From Vandiemenella viatica (Eukaryota; Arthropoda; Insecta; Orthoptera; Morabidae), in NCBI GenBank assembly GCA_031002005.1, contig JARYHS010009186.1, positions 102,395,992-102,459,991 on the forward strand: a stretch of DNA of 64,000 bases. Direction: 5' to 3'. The notes beneath the pieces are model-generated. The model ran no database searches. It was not told where the DNA came from and was given only the letters and a program-made list of their open reading frames with translations. Made by a program: the position numbers and the translations under genes. Within the stretch, counting starts at the first letter, position 1. Each line of letters begins with the position of its first letter. This document shows positions 33,626 through 46,100 of the stretch, piece by piece.

Positions 33626-34899
33626 CAAATCAGTGGCAGGAAAATTAATGGAAAGATTGATATGATACCACATCATAAATATATGTGAGAAACGTAAGTA
33701 GTTTTTAAGTAGGCAGCATGGGTTCAGGCAAGGATATTCATGTGAATCACAGTTGGTGGGATATATGCAAGATATTTCAGATGAAATGGACAAGGGAGGC
33801 CAAATTGATAGTGTAGCACTAGATCTGTCAAAGGCGTTTGACAGAGTGAGCCATAAAATAGTAGTAAATAAGGTAAAAACTATTGGAGTGGAAGTGATTT
33901 GCTGGGTAGAAGAATATTTAAAAGGTAGAAAACAAAAGGTAGGGCAGGAAATGCAGTATCAAAGGAAGTGGAAGTAAAAATGGGAGTGCAACAGGGTAGC
34001 GTATTGGGACCATTGCTATTAATTATTCTAATGAATAATTGTGTTGATTGTTTACTATCTGAAAATAGATTGTTAGCAGAGGACATAATGCTATATAAAA
34101 GGATCAAAACGATAGAGGACTGTAAACAGTTGCAAGGTGATCTGGACAGGATATCTAGTTGGGTTGGTAAACATGGATTGAAGATAAATGCAAAGAAGAG
34201 TCAGCTTATTAGATACACAAATAAAAAACAAAATGTTAATTATGAATATAAGGTGGGGAAAGAATTTCTTGCTGAAGACTTGAAATGTAATATCTTGGCA
34301 TTACATTTGATAACAAGCTTAACTGGACAGGACACATTGGACAGGTGGTAAGAAAAGGTTTCAAAATTCTGCACTTGTTGGAGAGAGTGATGAGTGGATG
34401 TACGAGAGAAGTAAAGGAATTGGGTTACAAAACTTTTGTCAGACCATTGCTCGAATATAGTAGTGTAGTATGGGACCCACATTTTGGGCATGAAATACAG
34501 GAGTTGGAGAGGGTGCAAAAAAGGGCTGCTAGATTTGTTTCTGGAATGAAATCAGTGACAGATATGATAAAGGAGTTGGAATGGGATTCATTGTAAGACA
34601 GGAGGAGGATGAGGCGGGTCATGAGAGTGTACAGGGCTAATACTGGCGACAAGGCATGGAAAGATATTGGAATAGGTACGAAAAGTCGTGCTGGCATTGG
34701 ATTTAAGGCACAAGGGTGTGGGAAGATTCTCTTTTTTAGGTATGGGTGTCAGGGATTGGAATGAGTTGCCAAGAGAAATAATGAATAACTTGCCGAAAAC
34801 GTTGAAAGAATTTAATGTTAAAATTTGTAGAGGGCGGGGAAGATGGGTGTGTAGGGAAATTACCACCGGAGCGTGTGATCCATTGCAATTAAATTAAAT
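33626..34899 (+). mobile_element. CR1-like LINE copy E, younger insertion into the older copy
   Basis: 5'-truncated, starting at A-G-K-L-M-E-R-L-I. It then reads V-A-L-D-L-S-K-A-F-D-R-V-S-H-K (RT motif A), G-S-V-L-G-P-L-L, L-L-A-E-D-I-M-L-Y (catalytic FADD changed to AED, GAG codon at 34079-34081), R-P-L-L-E-Y-S-S-V-V-W-D, Q-K-R-A-A-R-F-V-S-G, W-N-E-L-P-R-E-I-M-N-N and the tail GCAATTAAATTAAATTAAAT. Frameshifts separate the pieces. The flanks ACAAAT and TAAATCTAG rebuild the uninterrupted family sequence seen at about 62800. Confidence 0.88.
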
Positions 34900-36336
34900 T
34901 AAATCTAGCTGTTCTTCCTTGCACACCTTCAAACTCCTGGATTTGATAATCAAAATGTGGGTTTCAAACTACACCACCATATTCAATCAATGGTCTGACC
35001 AAAATTTTTTTTAACCCAACTCCCTAACTTCTCTGGTACATCCTCTCATTATCCTCTCCAGTAAATTAAGGATTTTGTAACCAATATCTACAACCTGCCC
35101 AATGTGCTGTTTCCAATTGAGTTTGTTATCAAACGTTATGCCAAGATATTTACACGACAAGCTTTCAACAAGCAATTCTGACCCCACCACATAATCGTAA
35201 TTAACCTTTTGCTTTTTATCTGTGTAATTAATAAGCTGATTTTTCTTGGCATTTATCTTTATTCAATGCTGACCTACCCATTTAGATTTTCTGTCCAGGT
35301 CACCCTGCAGCTGTTCACAGTCTTCACCTGTTTTGATCCTATTGTATAAAATTATATCATATGCAAAATACCTAGACTCTGACCGTAACCCATCAACGGA
35401 GTCATTCATTAGAATTATGAACAGCATCGGTCCCAATACTCTACCCTGTGGCAATCCTATATTTACTTCCATATCTTTTGATAATGCATTTCCTACTCTA
35501 ACACTTTGCTTTCTTGCGTTTAAGAATTAACTTTATCATCCAATCCAATAGATTTCAGTTTATTTAAAACCATTTTGTGGCTTACTCTGTCAAACGCTTT
35601 AGAAAGATCTAGTGTCACACTATCAACTTGGCCTCTCTTGTCCAATTTATTTGAAATATCTTGCATATAGCCCATCATCTGAGATTCACATGAATATCCC
35701 TGCCTAAAGCCATGTTGTCGATCTGATTACCAATTTCTTTCCTCACAGACATTTCTGACACAATTGCATATCAATCTCTCCATCATTTTGCCTATCACTG
35801 ATGTCAAACTAATTGGCCTGTAATTTTCAACCCTATTTGTAATCTCTACTTTATGAACCAGTACTACTACCGCTCTTTTCCAATCTTCTGGTAAGCAGCA
35901 AGATTCCAAACTCTTTTTAAATAAAATTTCAAGTTAAGGTATAATATCGTATCCCACAATCTTTAATAAGTATGTAGTAATATTATCTACACCAGTCACT
36001 GTACGTTTTTTTAGCTTTCTGAGTTCCTTCATAATTTCCTGAGAATTTGTTTCATATTTTATGGTTTCCTCATTTATACTTTTAGGGAGACTCTCCTCTG
36101 ATTCATTCCCTCCCATCACAGTATGATTGTCCCTAGTTGTATCACTTTTCTAGATGCAAACTTCAGTGGTCCTCCTACACCAATAATATTCTTCATAAAC
36201 CCGTCCTTTGCTTCTCTCTTTGCTCTTATTAATGTAGTTGTTCTAAATATTCCCTACTGCCATCATGCCGCTTAATTCTGTTGTTCCCGTCTCACTAGCC
36301 TCTTCTCTTTAACCTTCTCACCTCCCTATTGTAGTA

Positions 36337-37185
36337 TGTAGGGTCGGTCTGTACTTATATTTATTTCCTGCTTTGGCCGGGCCGGTCGATTATTGCTACT
36401 TAGTTCCTCTTTCGTAGGAGGATTTGAATCATAAACACGCTCTTTTAGGTAACCCCACAAAAAGAAATCACAAGGTGTCTTGTCTGGAGAACGTGGAGGC
36501 CATAATCCACGACCTATAATTTGATTTTCATTGTAAACACGCTTTAAAGCACGCATGGAATTTTCGGCTGTATGGGGAGTTGCACTGTCTTGTTGAAAAT
36601 GACCATAATTTCTTTCATCTTCTGTCAGCTGTTCAAAAAAGGTTTTTAAAATATTGTCCACATAGCGAGAAGATGTAATTGTTTCAGTAAAAAACACTGG
36701 TCCAATAATTCGCCTCGCACTAATTGCACACCAAACTCCAACTTTCACATCGTGTCGCGGCTGTTCGTGGATAAGATGTGGTTTTACTGTACTTCAGTAT
36801 GGACTGTTTTGACTGTTTGCGCGTCCACTTAAATAAAAATTGTATTTGCTGTGTTGCGATGGGCCCGATATCGTCTGAGGGGTGACCCAGAGCACGGAAA
36901 TATTGTCGGAAGTGGAACTTAGGGAAAACATAAGAAGTAAAATTAATAATATTTTTTCATAAACACTGCAGAGAGTTAGCCAAAACATCCTTAGAAGATG
37001 TCAAGCGTGTATTGAAGCCGATGGCTAACATTTCCAGCATGTGCTATAAGGTAAGACATCGACGCAGGTAAGAGGCGTTTCTGAGCACGGGCGCTGCGCG
37101 GTATGAGTTGGCGGCAAGCGAGCAGCCGCTACGCCGGGCGATTATTGCCGCGCACGCGGACGCGTCATAAATGAAACGCCCTGTA
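36337..37185 (-). mobile_element. mariner-type transposon relic within the CR1-like LINE
   Basis: The right end, read inverted, starts TACAGGGCGTTTCAT; the left end reads TGTAGGGTCGGTC. Both resemble mariner TIRs. Between them a transposase fragment lies on the minus strand. The 5' third is not recognisable as transposase, so an internal rearrangement is likely. Confidence 0.6.
36405..36850 (-). pseudogene. mariner-like transposase, DDE part, broken
   Basis: It reads F-Y-L-S-G-R-A-N-S-Q-N, then (after one stop where Trp is expected) K-V-G-V-W-C-A-I-S, G-P-V-F-F-T-E-T, H-F-Q-Q-D-S-A-T-P-H-T-A (second catalytic Asp present) and W-P-P-R-S-P-D-K-T-P-C-D-F-F-L-W-G (third acidic position present). 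The first catalytic Asp, normally in S-D-E-A before F-x-L-S-G, is not seen. The C-terminus is lost after T-K-E-E-L. It has an intact 140-codon frame at 36326-36748 whose last 23 residues are not transposase. Confidence 0.85.
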
Positions 37186-37385
37186 CTTCTACAGTTCACC
37201 AATAACACCCTTATTTTTGGCTTTGTGTTATTTTCAGCATTAACTTTTGTCTTTAAAGTTGTACCCAATTCCGTTATTATCTCAATAGCTTAATCTGTTT
37301 GTTTAGCATTTGTATTTTATCCCATAGTGCATCTACAATCAGTATCCCTTTTTTTCACTTATTTTTATTTCCTCACCAGCAGCCC

Positions 37386-38515
37386 CTAAGCTACGACCCC
37401 ATCATAGCTGGAAGTGGGCTCCGTTACAGCTTTAGCTAACAACTCAGAAAGTACTCCCCTCCCCCTTCTATTTAAATGTAGGCCATGCCTAGTAAAACCC
37501 CACCTACCAATGGTGTTTACAGACACAACACCCAAAACAGAACTAATGCCTGTTCCAGTTCCAAGCAACATCTCTGTTTCCATGTTTACCCACTTCATAG
37601 CGACTTAGAACCTGCATCAGTTCCACTCTGCTATGCTGTGCCTCCTGCACCACCTTCCTCAGGTCACTCTCTATACCGTAACTCGCGTTTCTATCAATAC
37701 TATTTCCCGTACCTCCCACTATTACTACTCTATCGTACTTACTGAAATTCCTACATAGTGAACCTATATCATCTATTACCTGACCTAATGTTGCACTAGG
37801 TTTCTAAAAGCCCTTGACCTGGTAGCCTGTGCCTAATTGATCCTGCAGAAGAGGATCCCATGGCTACTACCTAGCAGCAGAACCTTTTTCTTCTTATTTT
37901 TTCCTTCTACACCTATATTCCTTAGGCCTGCTGCACGTTACTCCTACTTCTACATCTACACGAGGCTCTTCCGCATCTGACTCTGATAACAGGTCAAACT
38001 TATTTCTCTCCACAAGTTCTGGAGTCTCTAACTTCTTCATCCTGTTAACCATATTTTTTTCTACGACCTGTTACCAGTTCCCATCCATCTTTCTCACCCT
38101 CCTCTCTAAACCCAACATTTCTACTTTCAGCGTCCAAAGGCATACCTTCCACAGACATAGCCTCCACGGGCACAACCTCCACAGACACAGCCTCCACAGG
38201 CTGAGCTTCTACAGGCTGAGCCCTCAATAGGCTGAGCCATCACAGGCCGAGCCTCAAGGATCTTGACCCTTTTAGGCAATTCTCTGATCGTTTTTCCCAT
38301 CCCCCTGATTGTTTCGTTCTGCTCTGAAATTTTCCTATACTGCTCTGAAAGTTTCCTATTCTTAAAACAGAGCTGACAATACCACCGAAAAGCTTCATTT
38401 AATTACTTCTTTCCCATTGCCCTACATTCCCAGTGAAACCACTCTTTACACCCATTGCAATCCAAACCATTCACGTCTGCGGGCGCCACACTTTCCAGGC
38501 ATGATTTTTTCCCCT
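37386..38515 (-). pseudogene. CR1-like LINE ORF1: PHD-like finger, coiled coil, SGNH esterase
   Basis: Reading 5' to 3' on the minus strand, near 38500-38410 is a PHD-like finger, with C-L-E-S and then D-C-N-G-C-K-E-W-F-H-W-E-C. Next is a charged heptad-like stretch (S-E-Q-Y-R-K-I-S-E-Q-N-E-T-I-R) at about 38330. A degenerate proline/valine repeat of the type P-V-E-A lies at 38140-38227. The C-terminal block F-T-R-H-G-L-H-L-N-R-R-G-R-G lies near 37480, typical of the SGNH-hydrolase (esterase) ORF1 of CR1 LINEs. Frameshifts and stops break it. Confidence 0.75.
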
Positions 38516-38520
38516 AAACA

Positions 38521-39948
38521 ATGCCTACTGGTACCTTTCAAACGAACTTTAAGGATAAAATTACGAAATGCATCTTAATTTTAATTAATAGTACAATAAA
38601 AGAAAAAAATATTCTTTGCTTAACTGATTTTTTAAGGTTTTTACTTTTCAATCGCTTTGGTGTAAATAATAACTAGGTAAAAACTACTTAGAAGCCAACA
38701 AAATAAAACTTACAGTTGTAAACTTCAAAATTGATCTGAAGATTAAATTTCACACGTCGAAACTATTTTATACTAATGTGAGAATAATAACTAATCAGTT
38801 GTTTACCAGAAAATATTTTTAAATATTAGGTAGTTGTTGTTTTAATTTATATAAAATAATTAAATAACAATAACGGACCAATGAATTTAATTTAAGCTTG
38901 TAGATTTCTAAACTCAACTAACAGTTGAATTTTTTTTATGTATATATAATTAGATTGCAGCTTTATAAGTAATAACTAGGTATCAAAAGTACTTAAGAAC
39001 CAATGAATAAAACTTACGCTAATGGATTTCAAAATAAAGATGGAAGGTCGATAGTATTTAGTGATAGTGAGGATAAGAACTAATTAGTTATTTACGAAAG
39101 ATTAAAAAAAAAAAAAAAAAACCAGAAAGGTTTTTACTTTAATGTATTAGAAAGCATTAAACACAATTATGTTTCAGGCATAACAGATTAATTAGTTTAA
39201 CGTAAGTTTATGTTTTTGTAAACTTGATTGCGATATCGATAGTGGAGCTTAGAATAACGATATTGTATAAACCTACTGTGAATAACTGGATGCTATATAT
39301 AAATACTTATGTTTATTATTTATTATTGCCAGTTGTTATATTACTGTTCCAGAACTAATTAAATAACAAAACTGTTTTATTTTAAACAGAGCCTTAATAT
39401 GAGACAATACAATAACCTTAACAATCGAAGTTCGAACTACTGATTTACAGTACACAAGAAATTTAAAACTCTAAAAATAACTTATACCACAATGTTTACC
39501 TATGTATTATAATTAAACTAACTACCAAGCTTATGCTATATATATAATTCAATTAAGCTTGAAATAACTAGAAAAGGGACTCTAATAATAATGACGCGAA
39601 CTTAAAACTGTTATTTATGGATGAAATTTTAAAAAATTTCTCGCTAGAAATAATCATAAGAATTTAGATGATAATTTAAAGATTTTAAAGTAATTTAGTC
39701 TACAAAACTTAGCTGATGATGCAAAATCGCAGTTTTGTGAGCAGCTCTCAACACACACAGCCAACGATCGTACAGGTCTGGAACCATTTCGCCAGCATTT
39801 AAATTTATGGTATATTTATTCTTGTAACAAATTAAAGAAAAGGCATCAGGCAACATCAGCAAGCTTTTCCTCTGCGTTTGTTTTGGTGTGTAAGTGCCTT
39901 AACAATAGTGGCTAGCCGTTTCCAGGGAGACGCGGGCAGCCGCGGGCG
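38521..39948. other. AT-rich stretch upstream of the MARCH gene
   Basis: A diverged direct repeat with TAATAACTAGGT, ACTTAGAA and AAAACTTAC occurs at about 38664-38830 and 38965-39105 (period about 302 bp). It may be 5'UTR repeat of the LINE or local satellite. The last 200 bases before 39949 become GC-richer and probably hold the MARCH 5'UTR and promoter, but I see no clear TATA box. Confidence 0.4.
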
Positions 39949-40110
39949 ATGGGCTCGCAGGCCTTCCATCAGCAGCAACTGCAGTTTCAGCAACAACGGC
40001 TGCAACAGCTGCTGCCCCAGTACTACTGCATCGCTTCAACTTCCTCCCAACAGGAGCCCACTACACCGCCGCTCTTTAAACTGCCAAACCTCAGGACCAC
40101 CGAAAACTCG
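39949..40110 (+). CDS. MARCH-like gene, coding exon 1
   Basis: ATG at 39949-39951 opens a 54-codon exon rich in glutamine (F-H-Q-Q-Q-L-Q-F-Q-Q-Q-R), ending ...T-T-E-N-S before the donor GTGAGC at 40111. It ends in phase 0, matching the next exon. The region is distinctly GC-richer than its surroundings. The ATG is chosen as the first one giving the frame that splices correctly; an in-frame upstream start is not visible. Confidence 0.65.
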
Positions 40111-43100
40111 GTGAGCAAACCAACATAGTCTTCTTGTTCGTAAATACTTGAACCTGTAATGTTGTCCTTTGTTAATCGTGTCGACACCCAACCATTTCTC
40201 TTAAATTGACTGTGTTACACCCTTCGATCGTATCTTATGAGATATATGTCTTAAATACGAGAAATGTTATGTGTTAATTGTTTAATGATCATAAATCGAT
40301 TAGATCATTTCTCAGCGTCGAGACCCGTTGAATTCCTCACAGTTGTCTTGACTATGTGTTGATGCCCTTGCCATTTTCACCTTCTCATGGAGTTTGCTGA
40401 AGAGGTAAACCAGTTATCTTTTTCTTTTGATCCATCCGCTGGTTTTTTATCCTTCCTCGCGGTCTTCTGCCCTCGGGAGAAGTTTACAGGGAGTTCATGA
40501 CATCATGAATGCAGCTTATATTACTGATAATAATTAAATTTCTCGTGTATTACGTTGTAACAAGAAGTTTAAATTGTCGTTATGGTCCAGGTTGCATTTC
40601 AACATAGCTTAACCACGATCTCTCAAAATCAAAGCTTCAATCACATGCGCATTTATACAATACCTAGTGCTAGTGACGTCATGTATCGCGACATAAACTT
40701 GACTCCTATCCGCAACCTCCTATTCCTGATCGATTTCTCCAAATTTTTAGCTGACTTCAAAAAAAAGGAGGAGGTTCTCAATTCGTCTGTATTTTTTTTT
40801 TTTTTTGTATGTATGTTCAAGGATATCTTCGCCAATTTTGAAATTTAAATGAAATTTTTTTAGTGGATAGGGTATACCTCCAAAGAGGTCCCATATCAAT
40901 TTCATTGAGAAACCACCCCTTCTACCCCCTTCCACCCTTAATTTTTATACAAATCCACATTTTTTTATTCGATCTCGGTGAAACTTTGGACATATATAGC
41001 CAAAAATAAAGAGAAAAAAATTGTCAACTTTTGGTTTAAAAAAAACTGAACCCCTCTCCCCCTATCCACCCCCTTAATTTTAGCCAATTTTCTTTATTCA
41101 AAGCTACAGTCGACACCGTTTAACTGATCTCCATTAAAGTTGGTAATTACATGTAGTTTTTCATGAGAAATGTGTCTGACCAAAAAAATAAAAAACCACT
41201 CCTCTCCTCTTTACACCCTCCTTTACACCCCTTAACTTTATAGAAACCTCCATTTCTTATCTGATTTTTATTGAACTTTGCTCATGTATACTTTACAACA
41301 AAGAGAAAAATCCTGTCATCATTTGGTCTGCCAAAGCTCAACCCCCTCCCTCCTCCACCCCTTTAATTATTGTCAATGTTCTTCATAAAAAGCTACACTC
41401 GACATCGTTTGACCGATTATCATCAAAGTAGGCATATACATGTAATTTTTCATGGAGAATCTGACCAAAAAATAAATTAAAACCACCCCTCTCTCTTTAC
41501 ACCCCTTAATTTTATAAAAACCCACATTTTTTATGCCGATGTCGATAAAACTTTGGACGTGCATAGTAAAAAATAAAGAGAAAAATACTGTCAACTTTTG
41601 GTTTGAAAATACTGAAGCCCTCTCTCCTATCCCCCCTAAATTTTTTACCAATAGTTCTTTATAAAAAGCTACAGTCGCGATCGTTTTAACCGATTACCAT
41701 GAAAGTTGGTTCTTATATGTATTTTTTCACGAAGAAGATGTCTGACCAAAAGATATAAAAACTATCCCCTCTCCCATTAAACCGCTTAATTTTCATACAC
41801 AACCACAGCTTTTATCCGGTTTAGACAGAACTCAGCAAATTTTACTATAAAACAAAGAGAAAAATAATGCCAACACTTGATTTGCAAAAACTGAACCTCT
41901 CTCCCCGTTTCCATCCCTCTGATGTTTGTCAATTTCTTTTTAGAAAGCTACAGTCGACACTATTTGACCGATTTTTATGAAAGTTGGCACATATATATGT
42001 ATTTTTTTTATGGAGAAGATTTCTGACCAAAAAATAAAAAAAAACTATCCTAGCTCCCCTTCCATTAATATTTGTACAAAACCCACATTTTAATCCAATT
42101 CAGTGGAACTTCGCATGCGTATACTTTAACCCAAATAGAAAAAGAAAAATACTGTCCACATAACTTTCACAAAAACGCAAACCCTATCCCCCTTTTCTAC
42201 TCCTTTAATTACTGTCAATATTCTTTATACAAAGCTACCGTTTCTTTCTGATTTTGAAGGAAGTATGCACATGTATACTGCAAAACAAACAGAAAAATAC
42301 TGTCTGCATTTGGTTTCGAGAGTCCAAACTCCGCTCCTTCCTTTCCATCCTTTAGTCTACAGTTTCTATCCGATTCTGAAGGAAATTTGCACACGTATAC
42401 TTTAAAACATACAGAACAATTGTGTTTAAATTAGGTTGCAGAATCCCAACCCCTCTTCCCTTCTACCCCCACCCCTCCTAATTTCCAATATTCTTTATAG
42501 ATTATTATTATTATTAGCGTTTCAGCTATATTGATCCTTTTTTCAGGATGTAGCCTCATTAAGTCTAATGAGCTATATATTAGAATTTGATTCTACATAG
42601 TTTTGTTGTAGTTCTTTCAGGGCTGATTGATCTTGAGCCACCCTCTTCCAGTTCACACCTGTAACTTGACGTATATCCTTATCCCAGCGATCCGGGGGTC
42701 TTCCTCTTGCTCTTTTCAGGTTTCTCGCTATCCAATCCAGCACTACCGTAGTCCATCATTAATCTATTTTGCGAGCAATATGACCAACCCATTGCCATTT
42801 TTGGGTCATGACTCTTTTTAAGATGTCTGTTACTTTAGTTATTGGACGAATGTGCACGGCCCTTTTCCTGTCTCTTCTTGTAAATCCTAGTATTGCTCTT
42901 TCCATACTTTGCTGGTCAGTTCTCAGTTTTTTGCTTCGTGTGACTATTTAGGGTCCAAGTCTGGCAGGCATATGTGAGGACCGGTAATACATATTGTTCA
43001 AATACCTGGTTTTTAAGATGTACTGGCATGTTAGATTTAAAAACCAAGGAATTTCTTCCGTATGCTCTCCAGTCCAGCTTTATCCGTTTGTAGATCTCAG

Positions 43101-46100
43101 GCTTTGAGTCGCCATTCATATTGATCAGTTGGCCAAGATAGATGTGCTGATCTACGTACTCAATACCAGAATCTTTTGTGTCTGCCTTGTCTTTATCTTT
43201 TTCTGTCCATTCTTTATAGATACCCACAGTTTTATCAGACTTCCATGGAGCACTGCACATGTATACTTAAAAACAAAGAGAAACATAGTGTCTACATTCT
43301 GTTTACAAAACCCTACCATTCACTCCCTTACCCCATTTAATTTTTGAAAATGTTCTTTACACAAAGCTTCTGGTTTCAATGGAAATTTGCACATGTATAC
43401 TTTAAAACAAAGACTAAAATAGTGCCCTCACTAGTTTTACAAAAACCAAACTACTCTTTGTCTCCACACCCCTTAATTGTTTTTTATACATACCTACGGT
43501 TTTATCTGATATCAATAGAAATATATACACGTATACTTTAAATCAATCAGAAAAGGCAGTCTACATTTGGTATACAAAAGCCCAATCCCTCTTCCCCTTT
43601 ACTCCCACCCCTTTTAATTTCCAAAGTTCTTTACAAAATCCATAGTTTAAAATCCAGTCAAAATCAATTAAGCTATTTTTAAGTCATGGTATAACATTTA
43701 TAAAATAAATGTGTCGTAATGTCTCAACATGTACTTCAGATTTCAACTTGGATCCCAAACTTTCACGTTGTGAAAACCAATTAAAACTGTGTGATGCCGG
43801 AGCATACAGATATATTCCAGAGACAGATTTCTGTATGTGGTATATATTAATGCCCAGATGTTACATGTTTCGGTTACCGACCAGCAGCTTTAACAGATGT
43901 TATGATACGATCGAAACATAAGCTGAACCAAAATATAAACTGACATTTCTTAACACAACACCCAATTCACCACGTTCTGGAAATTGTTGTGGTGTATAAA
44001 GACAGAATTCTTCTTTGAAAGCAAGCGCATTAATCCCTGAGCTACCAGAAAGTTCACAAAATGGGAACTCCCGCGGCATATTTAAAATACAAAACAAACT
44101 ATAATACCACCTAGCTCATATGATCAAACACTACTCAAAAATTCCTGCGCCTACTGGAAGTTACAAAACTTTTATTTACAGATACAACAATTAAACACAT
44201 AACATATTGCAATCAGTATTAACATTTGAAATGACATAATCTGAAGTATTAAGATTCTTAGTTGAGTCATTCTTGCCAATATATTGAAACTACATTCTCA
44301 TCTGTGTCTCGTAGAATACTCCACAACGGGAAATAGATGGTTACTGACTGCAAACTTCGGATACGAAGTCCGGCACTTTATCCAATTTTTCCTCTTCTTT
44401 ATGCTATCCTTACATTATTTTATTTAAAATGGCATTATCGCATTTACTTAGTTAGCAAAGTTCTTTTTGTAATTTTGTAATTTTCTGTTATTAGGTAATA
44501 CCAAAATTATTGTAGATTCGCTGTTCTTATGTATTATGCAATGGACATAATTGGCTAAAAGCATTGTTCTACTGTTTTGGGTAAGAACTAAATTCAGATA
44601 GTGATATGTCTTTAATTGTAAATGCAGTGTGCGCCGTTCTGTTAAGCATTCCTAGTTTCCATCTCGTCCATTTTCATATAGGGGGTACCATGCAGCCAGT
44701 TAGTCTGTGTTCTATCGTATCTTGTAGGTTACACTTGACACAGTTGGCTGAGGGAGCGCTGTGAATCGTATGTAGATGACTGTTTGTTGTTTACAACGAT
44801 TAATTACCCTTACCGTGTAGATCTTACATGTAATCGTAGGTCCACTGAGATACCAGAGCGCTGAGTACCAGATAACTAAAGTTTACTCCTGTTGTTTGCT
44901 GCTGAACTTACATAACCTCAATGATTGTCTTCTTTCGGTCCACAGCAACTACACGAAACAAAAGTAAATAGCGACGTACCAGTAGGTAAGAAAGTGATTA
45001 AGTATATTAAACAGTGGCGATTGTTAAAGATGGGCCCTCGTCAAGCTGTTTCGTAGCCTAGTCCTAAGAGGATCCCTTAACAAGCCTGTAAGGTCGGTAG
45101 GTTGGTTCTCATCAGTTTTGGTTAACCAATATGCTTTTCGGAAGTTATCCTTCCAAATTTTGCCTTCCAAGGCCCGCGCCAGTCCAGCTATCAACAGCGG
45201 GCCGAAGATAGGGAGCCGCCTCTGCTGGCAGGAATGGCGCGTCTCTATCCGTCGCCCAGTTGATAAACATCAAACGCCCGGGTAGCTCAAACGACACTAG
45301 GCAATGTGGTAGGGAGGTGGGTACGAGGTGGCGAGGTCTAGCCTGTGGCCCGTGCTGAACCGTAAAATTCGGCAGCATGGCGTGGCCTACAAAACCACGG
45401 TCGGTGGGAAACCACCTTAAAACCCATCACTACTTTATAGCTATGAAATATCCCGTTCCCTTCTCTGTTGTGGATCGGTACAAAATATTAGCCTTCGAAA
45501 ATTTGAAAAGTAATGTAAAGTGTTGATTGATATATGTTGTCCAGGAGCCTGTGTGCCGTATCTGCCGCGATCCAGCAGGCACGGAGCCACTGTCCGAGCC
45601 TTGTGACTGCCGAGGCACCTCCGCCCATGTTCACCTGTCCTGCCTGGCCCTCTGGCTAGGCGAGTCCAGAAACGACGCCTGCGAGATCTGTGGCACCGTA
45701 TACAGGGTGCAACGAATCCGGAGGTACTGTCCACAACCAACAAGACGCATGACCAAAACTGTCATTTACAAACCGTTAACCTGTGTAGTTTTAGTGTAGG
45801 CTTGCAAATTTATTTGATAGCAACACACTTGCAATCACAGAAGTTGAATGAGACTTCTTCAATGGTCGCATCCGCCTTACTTTATTTCAAAACAGTAATA
45901 ACAGTAGCAATGTTTGGTTTCTGAGCTTTTCATCTGTGAGAAATTCTTTTGACTCGGAGATATTGTTCTGATCACCCACAACTCTGTTCACCGAACTCGT
46001 CCATTCCTGTGTTCCATTTCTCAAATTCTTAGAGACTCAGGATTCTGGTAAAACTGACAGACACTATAACTGATTTTTAATCTTTCAGGAGTCTGCAAGT

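Larger units (their letters stand above)
33160..38520 (-). mobile_element. Old CR1-like LINE (ORF1+ORF2), split by later insertions
   Basis: Three minus-strand segments are read in order. 38520-37187 holds ORF1 and the start of ORF2 (I-R-V-L-L-V-N-C-R-S). 36336-34900 holds the post-EN linker and RT (N-Y-R-P-I-S-L-T-S-V-I-G-K, G-L-P-Q-G-R-V-L-G-P, F-A-Y-D where FADD is expected, C-E-Q-L-Q-G-D-L-D). 33625-33160 holds the C-terminus (S-V-N-D-M-I-K-E-L, W-N-K-L-P-R) and the 3' end with (ATT)n. The first gap holds a mariner relic, but the endonuclease domain expected there is missing. The second gap is exactly filled by a plus-strand copy of the same family. Confidence 0.85.

Noticed and set aside
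36794..36988. 64-aa minus-strand protein with a hydrophobic start
   Set aside because: The C-terminal part is mariner transposase and the rest is chance read-through of a rearranged region.
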